DNA of 64,000 nucleotides. It comes from Cohnella herbarum (GTDB taxonomy: Bacteria; Bacillota; Bacilli; Paenibacillales; Paenibacillaceae). Under the pieces are notes generated by a model, which worked only from the letters and a program-made list of their open reading frames with translations, had not been told where the DNA came from and searched no databases. Shown piece after piece: positions 44,126-54,170 of this stretch. The DNA lies in the NCBI RefSeq assembly GCF_012849095.1, contig NZ_CP051680.1, forward strand, positions 8,171,001-8,235,000. Reading direction: 5' to 3'. The translations under genes were made by a program, and so were the position numbers. Each line of letters opens with the position of its first letter. The stretch's first letter is position 1.

Positions 44126-46087
44126 ATGAGGAAAATGAATCCGGTTTCCGTTCCGCAGGTTAGCATTAAAGACGAGTTCTGGGCGCCGAGACAATCGCTT
44201 GTGCGAGACGTCGTCGTCCCATATCAATGGGAGGCGCTTAACGACCTGATTCCCGGCGCGGAGCCGAGCGGAACGATCGCGAATTTCAGGGCGGCGGCCG
44301 GAGAGCGGGAAGCTTCCCATCACGGGTTCGTCTTCCAGGACAGCGATCTGGCAAAATGGCTGGAGACGGTAGGTTTCGTGCTGCAAGCCAAGCGCGACGA
44401 GGCGCTCGAGAAACTCGCCGACGAAGCCATCGATCTGATCGGCCGCGCCCAGCAGTCCGACGGATACTTGGACACGTACTACCAACTTCAGAAGCCCGGC
44501 GAACAGTGGACGAACGTACGGGACGATCACGAGATGTATAATGCCGGACATTTCATGGAAGCGGCCGTCGCTTATTACGAAGCAACGGGTAAGCCGAAAG
44601 TGTTGGATATTCTTTGCAAGTTCGCCAATCACATCGTCGACGTGTTCGGTCCGGGAGAGGGTCAGAAGCCGGGATATTGCGGACATCCGGAGATCGAGCT
44701 GGCGCTGGTTAAGCTCTACAGGCTGACGGGTAACGTTGCCTATCTGGAAACCTCGAAGTTTTTCGTTGACGAGCGGGGCAAAGAGCCTAACTACTTCGAC
44801 GTCGAGCTGGCCCGGCGCCGCGAAGCCGGCAAGAAAGAGAGGGTCGATCGGCGCAAGATGGCTTATTTTCAAGCGCATGCCCCGATTCGGGAACAGCAGA
44901 CGGCAGAAGGACATGCCGTTCGTGCCGTATATCTCTTCGCGGGCGCGACGGATATCGCGGATGAATACGATGACGCCTCTTTGCTGGACGCCGTTCGCTC
45001 TCTATGGAACAACACGGTTCAGAAACGGATGTACGTGACGGGCGGCATAGGCTCCTCGGATTCATTCGAAGCGTTCTCCTTCGATTACGACTTGCCGAAT
45101 GAGCGTGCTTATGCGGAAACGTGCGCTTCGATCGGACTCATGAACTGGGGCCATCGACTTCTTCAGATCGAAGCGGACTCCAAGTACGCGGATACGATGG
45201 AACGTACGTTATATAACGGGTTGTTAAGCGGGATATCTTTGGACGGCCGAAGCTATTTCTACGTTAACCCGCTGGAAGTATGGCCCGTCATTTCAGGCAA
45301 GAGGGACGATATTCCGGGGGCGACCCTCCGCCGCCAGCCTTGGTTCGGCTGCGCTTGCTGTCCTCCGAACATCGCCCGGCTGATCGCTTCTCTGGGAAAA
45401 TATATTTACTCCGCGAACGAGAATGAACTATACGTGCACCTCTATATCGGAAGCCAAGTTACGCAGGACATCGGCGGACGGCAGGTGACCGTGTCCCAGC
45501 AAACGAACTATCCGTGGGACGGGGCCGTAGGCATTCGGATCGAGACGGAAGCTCCGACCGAATTTACGATAGCGCTGCGTCTCCCGGCCTGGTGTCGGCG
45601 GGCGCAACTGAGAGTAAACGGACAACGGATCGACCCGGTGCTATCTACGGAACGGGGATACGTGAAAATCAATCGCGAATGGCAAAAGGGCGATTCGATC
45701 GAATTGGACATGGAGATGCGCGTAGAACTCGTCCGTTCCCATCCGGAGCTAAGGGAAGCGGCGGGGAAAGTCGCGGTGCAACGGGGACCGGTCGTGTATT
45801 GCATGGAAGAAACGGATAACGGCGATAATCTGCGGGACGTGCAGCTCTCGTCCGAAGCTTCGTTCTTCGGAAAGTACGAGCCGAACCTATTGAACGGCGT
45901 CTACGTGCTCGCGTCGGATGACGGTTGGAGAACGGAAGCGTCTTCGGTAACGGACGATCTATACGTCGCAAAACGTTACGGCAAAGTTCCCGCATCGCTT
46001 CGTTTCGTCCCCTATTACGCGTGGGCGAACCGCTCGGAAGGCGAGATGTCCGTGTGGGTTCGGGAACGGGAAACGGCGGCCAACTAA
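44126..46087 (+). CDS. GH127 beta-L-arabinofuranosidase (cytoplasmic)
   Basis: 653 residues, the usual size. GH127 enzymes (type member HypBA1) release L-arabinose from beta-L-arabinofuranosides such as those on plant hydroxyproline. The Zn-thiolate centre is visible: Glu331 and Cys333 in AETCAS, and Cys411-Cys412 in CACCPPN, matching HypBA1 Glu338, Cys340, Cys417 (nucleophile) and Cys418. The (alpha/alpha)6 barrel parts YNAGHFMEAAVAYYEATG and HPEIELALVKLYR are typical. No signal peptide, so it acts on imported substrate. It stands just upstream of a sensor pair and an ABC importer on the same strand. Confidence 0.93.
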   Translation: MRKMNPVSVPQVSIKDEFWAPRQSLVRDVVVPYQWEALNDLIPGAEPSGTIANFRAAAGEREASHHGFVFQDSDLAKWLETVGFVLQAKRDEALEKLADEAIDLIGRAQQSDGYLDTYYQLQKPGEQWTNVRDDHEMYNAGHFMEAAVAYYEATGKPKVLDILCKFANHIVDVFGPGEGQKPGYCGHPEIELALVKLYRLTGNVAYLETSKFFVDERGKEPNYFDVELARRREAGKKERVDRRKMAYFQAHAPIREQQTAEGHAVRAVYLFAGATDIADEYDDASLLDAVRSLWNNTVQKRMYVTGGIGSSDSFEAFSFDYDLPNERAYAETCASIGLMNWGHRLLQIEADSKYADTMERTLYNGLLSGISLDGRSYFYVNPLEVWPVISGKRDDIPGATLRRQPWFGCACCPPNIARLIASLGKYIYSANENELYVHLYIGSQVTQDIGGRQVTVSQQTNYPWDGAVGIRIETEAPTEFTIALRLPAWCRRAQLRVNGQRIDPVLSTERGYVKINREWQKGDSIELDMEMRVELVRSHPELREAAGKVAVQRGPVVYCMEETDNGDNLRDVQLSSEASFFGKYEPNLLNGVYVLASDDGWRTEASSVTDDLYVAKRYGKVPASLRFVPYYAWANRSEGEMSVWVRERETAAN

Positions 46088-46133
46088 TCTTCGATCGTTA
46101 ATTCGCAGAAGCCGGGAGAGGAGCGGACCCGCG

Positions 46134-48008
46134 ATGGGGGAGCCATGGATATCCAGAGGGAAGATCAAGACGATTCGCGGCAAGTTTCTCGTATTGACGC
46201 TATTGCTCACCGTTGTTCCCATGTTTGCGCTTAGCTTCCTCTTTTACCGCATAGCGGCGCAATCTTTAGGCAACAAGGCGGAAGAGCATGCTTACCAGTC
46301 CAGGCTTATGAGCGCGAATTTCCTGAACGGCACGATAACCGACCTGAACGATCTGACGAACGCGATACTCGGGAATCCCGAAGTGCAATCGATATTGCAG
46401 CAATCCTCTTCCGACGATTACGAATTTTTACGCAACGTGGAGCGCGTGAACAAGATTATCCGAGCCCAAACGCAAACGAAGCCTTATATCATTTCCACCC
46501 TCATTTATGCCGCCAATGGCGTACCGGGTCGTTCCTTCTTCCAAGGGAACGATTCGATCCGCTTTGGCGGTCTTCCCACTTTAGGGGAAGCGAACGACTA
46601 CTTCGAACGGCTTCGCAAGGATAACCAGCTCATGTGGCATAACGGATCTCCGTTCGTCCGAGCCGATTACTCTCTCCCCGACGAACATCTCTACGTAGGT
46701 AAATTGCTTAGGAGAACAGAGGGCAATTATGAAGAACTGGGGTTTCTGATGCTGGAAATCGAGAAATCCAGTTTTTTTCACGGAATATCTTTCTTGAAGC
46801 CCGATTCCAAGTCGCAGTTTTGGATTCTAGACAGCGTAGGGAATCCGATCTATCGGATACCGGAAAACGACGAGGCGGACTTGACGGCACTGCGCCAAAT
46901 CGCGGCGGAAGCGAAGGTGCGGCCGGATCGGGCGAAGGAATGGTTGGATTGGAGAGGCGAACGCTCGATGGTAAGTTACGCGCCTCTGGTCTTAAACGGA
47001 TGGACTTTGCTTCATCGCGTCGAAAGCTCCGCGTTATTCGAGGACGCGAATCGGATCGGAAGGCTGACGATCCAGATTTTCCTGGTCGTTCTGCTGGCAG
47101 GCTGGATTCTAGCATACCGGATGAGCGATACGATTCGGCGTCCGCTTCGCAAGCTTAGGGGAATGATGACCTTAACCGGAGCCGCCTCGACGCCGGCGGT
47201 TCATTTCGATACCCGGGACGAAGTCGGGCAGATCGGCGATCGGCTGCAGCGGATGATGCGGGAAAATCAGCGTCTGAACGACCAAGTCTACGAAGCGATG
47301 CTTTCTTGGAAAGAAGCGGAATTTCGGGCTTTGCAGGCGCAGATCAACCCGCATTTTCTATATAACACGTTGGAATCGCTGAATGGTTTGGCATTGGCAA
47401 ACGGTCAACGGGAAATGTCCGATATGATCGGGGCGCTCGGCAAGTTTTTCCGCATCGCGCTAAGCCAAGGCAGCGAGGTCATTCGGATCGGAGAAGAAGC
47501 GGAGCACGTGAATGCCTACGTCCGCGTCCAGCAATTCCGGTTTCGAGATAAATTCGAATGGATCTCGGAAGTAGACGAAGAGATATTGTCCGGCTATGTT
47601 CCTAAGCTATTGCTGCAACCTCTGGTCGAGAACGCGATCTACCATGGATTGAAGAAGCGAAAGGGAGTGGCTTATTTGATGCTTACCGGAAGCAGGGAAG
47701 ACCACTTGGTGAAATTCTCGGTCAGCGATGACGGCAACGGCATCGAGCCGGAACGTCTAGAGCAAATTATCCATGCCTTGGAAGACGCGGAAGGCAGCGT
47801 CGGAGATGGGGAAGAAACCGACGACAGGAACGCTATCGGCTTCGGATTAAAAAACGTCCATGCTCGGCTGCGATATTACGGTCCGCAATACGGCTTGCAG
47901 ATCGCTAGCGAGCCAGGCTTGTATACGACGGTCACGTTAACCGTTCCTTGGTGGGCGAATCGGCCGGAAGGAGGCAGAAAACATGCTCCGATTATTGATC
48001 GTGGATGA
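46134..48008 (+). CDS. Sensor histidine kinase (YesM family)
   Basis: 624 residues. Membrane helix about 20-40, extracellular sensor about 42-300, second helix about 305-325, HAMP about 328-380, phospho-site region LQAQINPHFLYNTLES near residue 405 and ATPase motifs LVENAIYHGLKKR and DDGNGIEPE. It begins 46 bases after the arabinofuranosidase gene and overlaps the response regulator by 26 bases, so all three may be one transcript. Likely inducer: a substrate of the neighbouring importer. Confidence 0.92.
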   Translation: MGEPWISRGKIKTIRGKFLVLTLLLTVVPMFALSFLFYRIAAQSLGNKAEEHAYQSRLMSANFLNGTITDLNDLTNAILGNPEVQSILQQSSSDDYEFLRNVERVNKIIRAQTQTKPYIISTLIYAANGVPGRSFFQGNDSIRFGGLPTLGEANDYFERLRKDNQLMWHNGSPFVRADYSLPDEHLYVGKLLRRTEGNYEELGFLMLEIEKSSFFHGISFLKPDSKSQFWILDSVGNPIYRIPENDEADLTALRQIAAEAKVRPDRAKEWLDWRGERSMVSYAPLVLNGWTLLHRVESSALFEDANRIGRLTIQIFLVVLLAGWILAYRMSDTIRRPLRKLRGMMTLTGAASTPAVHFDTRDEVGQIGDRLQRMMRENQRLNDQVYEAMLSWKEAEFRALQAQINPHFLYNTLESLNGLALANGQREMSDMIGALGKFFRIALSQGSEVIRIGEEAEHVNAYVRVQQFRFRDKFEWISEVDEEILSGYVPKLLLQPLVENAIYHGLKKRKGVAYLMLTGSREDHLVKFSVSDDGNGIEPERLEQIIHALEDAEGSVGDGEETDDRNAIGFGLKNVHARLRYYGPQYGLQIASEPGLYTTVTLTVPWWANRPEGGRKHAPIIDRG

Positions 48009-49569
48009 CGAGTTCCATATTCGCGAAGGATTGAAGCATCTTGTCGCGCAGACGGGTTTGCCTATCGAGATCGCGGCATTCGCGGAGGACGGGGAAACGG
48101 CGCTAAGGCTATTCGGGGAGGAAAGACCGGACATCGCGATTCTCGACATTAACCTGCCTGATATGAGCGGCTTGGAGGTCGCCCGGCAAATTCGCGAGAG
48201 AGGCGAGGACACTCCGCTGCTCTTCCTTACGGGGTACGAATCTCTTACATACATTCGGGAAGCGATCGGACTGCAAGCCGTGGATTACTTGCTGAAGCCG
48301 GTGGCGAACGATGAATTGGCCATTGGGCTAAAACGTGCTCAGGAAAGCGTCGAGAAAAATAGAAAAGCGGTCGCAGGATGGGAGCATTGGAATGGGAAAC
48401 AACGTAGCAACGCGCAGGAATACGCATTGCTCGACTTATTGTTGCAGCGCCGTTCGGTTGAAGATACGATCGGAGATCTGCACGACTGGATCCGGTTTCC
48501 ATTAGAACCCGGCACCCCTTACGTCGTTATGTGTTGCGATCTGGACGTCATTCCCTCTCGCGTGTCCGCTGGTGACGAGAGGCAGCTCTACGGCTATGCG
48601 TTCAGTAAGCTGGCGATGGAAGCGGCTTCGATGGTCGCGGGAACGGTCGGCGCGGCAATCGCCCCGGACCGCGTCATTATCGTATTGCCGAATGTGGACG
48701 GGCGGACGATCGCGGCCGTCTCTCAGCAGGTGCGCTCGGTGCTGCAAGATTATATGGATATTTCCGTAACGGTAGGCATCAGCGCCGTCGCGCCGAATTT
48801 GAACCGGCTACCCGAAGCCTATCGGGAAGCCTTGCGCGCGGCCGAACATAAGGGCTGGGTTGGGAACGGCCAAGTCATTCCTTACGAGAGCGTGCGGATT
48901 GTCGAGACGACCCAGCATGCATTGCTCGACAAGGAGTTAATCCTGATCTCGGAGATCAGGGCCGGCAATGACGGGGCGGTCGTTGCTATCCTGCAAGAAT
49001 GGTCTGCTCAGCTCGCGGAGCTGCCTTCGAGACAGGTGAAGATCATGGCGACCCAACTCGTGCTATTCGTGATGCGGGTCGTGCAAAGTCAGAGCTTGAT
49101 GCTTTTGCCGGAAGACAACAGGGACGAAAGTTGGCATGATCCGTTATTGGCGTTGAATCAGATGCATAACGCTAACGACATGATTCGGTTCGTGACGAAT
49201 TATTTCATCCAAGTGGGCCGTTGCATACGGGACTCCAGGGAAGCGGTCGTGCCGCGGATGTTCGAGCAAGCGAAGACGTGGATTCGGGAGCACTTGCACG
49301 AAGATGTCAGCTTGATCGGGTTATCCCGGCATTTGCATTTGAGCCCGAAGTATTTAAGCTCGCGATTTAAACAGGTAACGGGAGAATGTTTCGCGGATTT
49401 CCTGACGCGCGTAAGATTCGAGCGGGCGAGAGAGCTTCTATTGGACTCCGAGCGGAAGGTCGGGGAAGTCGCCGAAGCGGTAGGATTCGGGGATACGAAT
49501 TATTTTAGCATCGCGTTCAAGAAAAACACGGGGTTTACGCCGACCGAATTCCGCAAGCGATATCTATAG
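47983..49569 (+). CDS. AraC-type response regulator (YesN family)
   Basis: 528 residues. Receiver with VDDEFHI, phospho-Asp in IAILDINLPDMSG near residue 51 and LLKPVA; a middle regulatory part; a C-terminal AraC domain (about 430-527) with LIGLSRHLHLSPKYLSSRFKQ and VAEAVGFGDTNYFSIAFKK. GAAGGAGG precedes the ATG inside the kinase gene. Probably activates the importer operon that follows. Confidence 0.93.
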   Translation: MLRLLIVDDEFHIREGLKHLVAQTGLPIEIAAFAEDGETALRLFGEERPDIAILDINLPDMSGLEVARQIRERGEDTPLLFLTGYESLTYIREAIGLQAVDYLLKPVANDELAIGLKRAQESVEKNRKAVAGWEHWNGKQRSNAQEYALLDLLLQRRSVEDTIGDLHDWIRFPLEPGTPYVVMCCDLDVIPSRVSAGDERQLYGYAFSKLAMEAASMVAGTVGAAIAPDRVIIVLPNVDGRTIAAVSQQVRSVLQDYMDISVTVGISAVAPNLNRLPEAYREALRAAEHKGWVGNGQVIPYESVRIVETTQHALLDKELILISEIRAGNDGAVVAILQEWSAQLAELPSRQVKIMATQLVLFVMRVVQSQSLMLLPEDNRDESWHDPLLALNQMHNANDMIRFVTNYFIQVGRCIRDSREAVVPRMFEQAKTWIREHLHEDVSLIGLSRHLHLSPKYLSSRFKQVTGECFADFLTRVRFERARELLLDSERKVGEVAEAVGFGDTNYFSIAFKKNTGFTPTEFRKRYL

Positions 49570-49691
49570 TTCGAGTTTAATGATCGAACCAAAACAAAGA
49601 CGGCATGGAATGGTTGTATGGTTCGCCTTTCCGTAAAAATCGATAATCAAGTTGAGTAACCCAATAACGCGATACGAGAGGGGACCAAAGT

Positions 49692-51113
49692 ATGCTCAAC
49701 TTGCGCAAACACAGATGGCTTGCCGTTCTTATGGTATTGATATTAGCGGGAGTAACGGCCTGCAGCTCCGGGAATAAGGGAGGAAACGACGCGAGCTCCA
49801 GTTCTGGCCCATCTAGCTCCGAACCGGCCGAAGAGACGGCATCGGAAGCTCCGCCCGCGGAACACGTCGATCTGACCTTCATGTATTGGGGAAGCAACGA
49901 CGAGAAGAAAGCGATGGAAAGCATGATCGAAGCCTTTAACAAGAGCCATCCGAAAATTACGGTGAAAGGCGAACACGTACCGGGAGATTACAACACGAAG
50001 ATGAACACGTTAATGGCCGCCAACCAGTTGCCGGACGTCGCTTATTTGGGAGACGGCCTGACGAATAAATGGGGAAGCGAAGGCAAGCTTCTTGATTTCA
50101 GTCAGTATTACGATCAATACCCCGCGTTGCAGAACAAGTTGAAAGCTTCTTATTTATACACGGAACCGGGCAAAGCGGTGGCGAACTTTACCGCGCTTGA
50201 AGTTATGGTGCTGTACTATAACAAAGAAATATTCGAGGAGTCGGGCGTTCCCGTTCCGCCGGCCGAACCGGCCAAAGCTTGGACGTGGGACGAATTCGTT
50301 ACGGTTGCCAAGCAATTAACGAAGGATAAGAACGGCAAACATCCCGGAGAAGACGGTTTCGATGCGAAGAACATCGATCAATACGGCTTTTCGTTCGGCA
50401 GCGATCGCGGTACTTACGGTCCGCTTCTAGAGAGCAACGGGGCAAACATTTTGGATGAATCCGGCACGAAATACGCGCTCAATTCACCGGAATCCGTAGA
50501 CGTGTTCCAGAAGCTGCAGGATCTGATCTACACTCACCATGTTTCTCCGGATCTGATCCAGCAGCAGAACATGCCCGATAACCACGTGAGGCTGCAAACC
50601 CGCAAGGTGGCCATGGTGCTCGACGGGACGTGGGCGCTGCTAGATTTGACGAACAACAAGAAGCTGAAGTGGGGAATCGGCGTTCTGCCTAAATTGAAGG
50701 AGCCTAAAACCGTCATCCTTGCCGGTACGACCGTCGTGTTCAATAGCACGAAACATCCGAAGGAAGCGCTGGAATTTTACCTCTACCACAACAATCCGGA
50801 GCAAGTCGATCTCTACAGAACCGGTTTGTGGATGCCGACGGAGGAAAAATACTATACCGAGGACGAAGCGATCAAATCGTGGACGGATAACGAGGCGCAC
50901 CCGCCTGAATTCCTTCAAGCGGGCATCGAGTATACGAAGGGCTACGCGGTGAAATCGCCATCTACGCAAATTAAAAATTGGCCGGAAATCAATGCCAAGC
51001 TCGCGCCGGGGCTCGATCTGATCTGGACGAACAAGAAGTCCGCCCAGGAAGCGCTGGACGAGCTGGAGTCGCAAATTCAGCCGCTTGTCCAAGGGAGATA
51101 TCCCAACGAATAG
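49692..51113 (+). CDS. ABC importer solute-binding lipoprotein (CUT1)
   Basis: 473 residues. Lipoprotein signal with lipobox GVTAC near residue 24, Ser/Glu-rich linker to about 55, then family 1 binding fold with MYWGSNDEKKAMESMIEAFNK and a second lobe to the C-terminus. GAGAGGGG precedes the ATG. With the two permeases it forms the importer of the arabinofuranosidase/hydroxyproline-type locus; arabinosylated hydroxyproline or its peptides are the inferred cargo, ordinary arabino-oligosaccharides the alternative. Confidence 0.9.
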   Translation: MLNLRKHRWLAVLMVLILAGVTACSSGNKGGNDASSSSGPSSSEPAEETASEAPPAEHVDLTFMYWGSNDEKKAMESMIEAFNKSHPKITVKGEHVPGDYNTKMNTLMAANQLPDVAYLGDGLTNKWGSEGKLLDFSQYYDQYPALQNKLKASYLYTEPGKAVANFTALEVMVLYYNKEIFEESGVPVPPAEPAKAWTWDEFVTVAKQLTKDKNGKHPGEDGFDAKNIDQYGFSFGSDRGTYGPLLESNGANILDESGTKYALNSPESVDVFQKLQDLIYTHHVSPDLIQQQNMPDNHVRLQTRKVAMVLDGTWALLDLTNNKKLKWGIGVLPKLKEPKTVILAGTTVVFNSTKHPKEALEFYLYHNNPEQVDLYRTGLWMPTEEKYYTEDEAIKSWTDNEAHPPEFLQAGIEYTKGYAVKSPSTQIKNWPEINAKLAPGLDLIWTNKKSAQEALDELESQIQPLVQGRYPNE

Positions 51114-51131
51114 CATTCGCTGACCAGGCTG

Positions 51132-51169
51132 CGGACGGAACGAGTCGGAAGGATGCAACGTTCCGTCCG
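51132..51169 (+). terminator. Stem-loop between binding protein and permease genes
   Basis: CGGACGGAACG (51132-51142) pairs perfectly with CGTTCCGTCCG (51159-51169), loop 16 bases, no strong T run. It has the same position as the stem-loops in the other two importer operons. Confidence 0.55.
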
Positions 51170-51212
51170 TTCGCTTGTTATGGACCATACTTCGTTTAGG
51201 GGATGAGCGCGG

Positions 51213-52115
51213 ATGAAACGAAATAAATCGGGGATTCTGCGCATGGAGCGCAAATGGGGAATCCTCTTGGCATTGCCGGCTATGCTGGGATTACTGATGT
51301 TTACCGTAGTTCCGGTTATCGCATCGTTCTTCTTCAGCATCACGGATTGGAGAATCGGCAATGAAATGACGGTTATCGGTTTTGACAATTACGCAACGAT
51401 ATTGACCGAAGACTCGACTTTTACGAAGTCGCTGTACGTAACGACTTATTACTCGTTATTCAGCGTTCCGGTATGCCTAACCATCGCTTTCTTGATCGCT
51501 TTCTTGCTGAACCAGAAGGTGAAGGGGTTATCGATATTTCGTACGATATTTTACTTGCCTACCATAGTGCCGAGCATCGCGAGCACGATGCTCTGGTTAT
51601 GGCTGTTCAATCCGGATTTCGGATTGTTGAATTCCATGCTGGAAAGCATGGGCTTCTCCGGTAGCCGTTGGATCTACGATGAGGCGACGGCTATTCCCTC
51701 CATCGTTCTGATGAGCACTTGGTCCGTCGGAAATACGGTCATTATTTTCCTTGCCGGCTTGCAAGCGGTGCCTGCCCACTTATATGAGGCGGTTGAAGTA
51801 GACGGCGGCAGCGGCTGGCGCAAGTTTTATCACATTACGATCCCTTCCATGACGCCGACGATTTTCTTTAATCTCGTTATGATGCTCATCGGAACCTTCC
51901 AAGCGTTTAATCAAGCCTACGTCATGACGCAAGGCGGGCCGAACAATTCTACCTTGTTCTACGTGTACTACCTGTTCCGCACGGCCTTCACGGAAACGAA
52001 GATCGGTTATGCTTCCGCGCTGGCATGGATCTTGTTCCTCATCGTCATGACGCTCACCTTCATCATTTTCCAAACGTCGAAAAAATGGGTGCACTACGAA
52101 GGGGGGAACAAATAA
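51213..52115 (+). CDS. Sugar ABC importer permease 1 (CUT1, MalF type)
   Basis: 300 residues, six membrane helices, EAA loop LYEAVEVDGGSGWRKFYHITIP near residue 195. Start ATG 51213 after AGGGGATG. Its TAA shares a base with the next gene's ATG (TAATG), so translation is coupled. Confidence 0.93.
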   Translation: MKRNKSGILRMERKWGILLALPAMLGLLMFTVVPVIASFFFSITDWRIGNEMTVIGFDNYATILTEDSTFTKSLYVTTYYSLFSVPVCLTIAFLIAFLLNQKVKGLSIFRTIFYLPTIVPSIASTMLWLWLFNPDFGLLNSMLESMGFSGSRWIYDEATAIPSIVLMSTWSVGNTVIIFLAGLQAVPAHLYEAVEVDGGSGWRKFYHITIPSMTPTIFFNLVMMLIGTFQAFNQAYVMTQGGPNNSTLFYVYYLFRTAFTETKIGYASALAWILFLIVMTLTFIIFQTSKKWVHYEGGNK

Positions 52116-53014
52116 TGCCGGATACGGCGGCCGTCGTTCGTACGAAGAAGGCATTATCCGCGCGGTCCTTCGTCTGGAGGCCTTCCCGAATCGCCACTTA
52201 CGCGATATTGATCCTCGGAAGCTTGTTGATGATCATGCCGCTCGCGTGGCTTGTGCGTAGCTCATTGATGGATAATTCGCAGATTTTCATTTTTCCGCCG
52301 CAATGGATTCCAGATCCGTTCCAATGGAGCAATTACCCTGAGGCGCTGACGAGCGTTCCATTCGGCAAATACTTCATGAATACGTTCACGATCGAAGTGT
52401 TCGTGCTGGCCGGCGTGCTCCTGACGAGCGTCATTACGGCATATAGTCTCGCAAGGCTGCGTTGGGGCGGGAGGAATGTCGTCTTCGCGGTCATTCTCGG
52501 CTCCATGATGCTTCCGAGCGCCGTCACGATCATCCCGCTGTTCGTCATTTGGAGGGAGCTTGATGCGCTGGATTCCCTCGTTCCGCTAATCGTTCCGGCT
52601 TGGTTCGGAAGCGGAGCGTATATCGGGCAAGGGGCTTTCCAGATTTTCCTGCTGCGTCAGTTTTTCATGACGATCCCGAAGGAGCTGGACGAAGCGGCCT
52701 ATATGGACGGAGGTACGCCTTTCGCGGTGCTGTGGCGAGTCGTGATTCCGCTCTCAACTCCGGCTTTGCTCGTTGTCGGTATTTTTACGTTTATAGACGT
52801 GTGGAATAACTTTCTGGAGCCGGTTCTCTATCTGAATAGCGAGAGAAACTTCACCTTGGCTTTAGGGTTGGCGACCTTCAAAGGACTGTACAACGCGCAG
52901 TGGGGATATCTCATGGCTGCCTCTATGGCTATGGTTGCTCCGATCATCATGCTGTTCTTCCTCGGACAGCGTTATTTCATCGAGGGGATCACGTTGACGG
53001 GGATCAAGGGATAG
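52115..53014 (+). CDS. Sugar ABC importer permease 2 (CUT1, MalG type)
   Basis: 299 residues, six membrane helices, EAA loop ELDEAAYMDGGTPFAVLWRVVIP, C-terminus YFIEGITLTGIKG. The frame is open from 52025, but GGGGGG and the coupled TAATG mark ATG 52115. No ATPase follows; instead the peptidase gene begins 46 bases on, in the same apparent operon. Confidence 0.93.
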   Translation: MPDTAAVVRTKKALSARSFVWRPSRIATYAILILGSLLMIMPLAWLVRSSLMDNSQIFIFPPQWIPDPFQWSNYPEALTSVPFGKYFMNTFTIEVFVLAGVLLTSVITAYSLARLRWGGRNVVFAVILGSMMLPSAVTIIPLFVIWRELDALDSLVPLIVPAWFGSGAYIGQGAFQIFLLRQFFMTIPKELDEAAYMDGGTPFAVLWRVVIPLSTPALLVVGIFTFIDVWNNFLEPVLYLNSERNFTLALGLATFKGLYNAQWGYLMAASMAMVAPIIMLFFLGQRYFIEGITLTGIKG

Positions 53015-53060
53015 GTTTGGAAAATGGGCAAGGTTAAGCAGGCGGCGAGGAGGATACGCG

Positions 53061-54134
53061 ATGGATAGGTCGAGATTGATCCGTTTGAGGGAAGCGATGG
53101 CGCAAAAACAGGTTGACGCGTTTCTAGTCTGGCATGGGCCCAATCGAAGATACGTGACCGGTTTCAGGGGTTCGGCGGGTTATGCGCTAGTAACCGATCG
53201 GGAGCGGATCTTGTTCACCGATTTCCGCTACGTTTCCCAAGCGAACGATCAAGCTGAAGGGTTTACCGTCATCAAGCTCGCGGCCAAAGCAATGGAAACC
53301 GTTGCCGAAAGCGTTAGAAAGTTAGGCATTCGCAGATTGGGGATCGAGAGCCAGCATTTGACCATCGCGCAGTTCGAAGGAATTAGGGAAGCGCTGGGCG
53401 AGCTGGAATACGTTCCGATGACCGATGTCATCGAGAAGCTGCGCAACGTGAAGGACGCCCATGAGATCGCCTGCTTGGAACGCGGAGCAACGATTGCCGA
53501 GGCCGCTTTCGCAGAAACGCTGGAGTGGATTCGACCGGGAGTTACGGAACGACGCATCGCTGCGGAACTGGAATACCGGATGAGATTATCGGGGGCGGAT
53601 TGCGGGGCTTATCCTTTCATCGTGGCTTCGGGTGAACGTTCGGCTTTGCCTCATGGCAGCGCCAGCGACAAGGAGATCGGCAAGGACGAATTCGTGACGC
53701 TCGATTTCGGAGCGAACGTGGACGGCTACTTGTCGGACATTACGAGGACGGTGTTCGTAGGCACGCCCTCGGAAAGGCACCGCGAGTTGTATGCGATCGT
53801 ACTGGAAGCGAATCTAGCGGCGCTGAACGGTCTTCGTCCCGGCTTGAACGGTCGAGAAGGAGACGCTCTCGCCAGAGACGTCATCGCCGCGAGCGGGTAC
53901 GGCGAATATTTCGGCCACGGATTAGGCCATGGCATCGGTTTGGAAATTCACGAGCAGCTGCGGCTTTCGACGAACAGCGAAGCGATCTTGTTGGAGCCGG
54001 GTAACGTTCTGACCGTCGAACCGGGCATCTATATTCCGGGCTTCGGCGGCGTCCGAATCGAAGACGACGTATTGATTACGGAAGATGGAATCCGGTTGCT
54101 GAATTCATCTTCCAAGCAGTTGATGGTTCTATAA
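53061..54134 (+). CDS. M24 family Xaa-Pro-type peptidase
   Basis: 357 residues. N-terminal creatinase-like domain (1-125), then a pita-bread M24 catalytic domain. Metal ligands visible: two Asp in LDFGANVDGYLSDITRTV, His in GHGLGHGIGLEIHE, Glu in VEPGIYIPG and Glu in GVRIEDDVL. Proteins of this length are Xaa-Pro aminopeptidases or prolidase-like dipeptidases, which cut bonds to proline and could cut those to hydroxyproline. GAGGAGG precedes the ATG. Its place between a glycan importer and amino-acid catabolic genes suggests it processes imported (hydroxy)proline peptides. Confidence 0.92.
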   Translation: MDRSRLIRLREAMAQKQVDAFLVWHGPNRRYVTGFRGSAGYALVTDRERILFTDFRYVSQANDQAEGFTVIKLAAKAMETVAESVRKLGIRRLGIESQHLTIAQFEGIREALGELEYVPMTDVIEKLRNVKDAHEIACLERGATIAEAAFAETLEWIRPGVTERRIAAELEYRMRLSGADCGAYPFIVASGERSALPHGSASDKEIGKDEFVTLDFGANVDGYLSDITRTVFVGTPSERHRELYAIVLEANLAALNGLRPGLNGREGDALARDVIAASGYGEYFGHGLGHGIGLEIHEQLRLSTNSEAILLEPGNVLTVEPGIYIPGFGGVRIEDDVLITEDGIRLLNSSSKQLMVL

Positions 54135-54170
54135 AATACAAACGATAAGAGAGCGAAAGGGAGGATTCGA

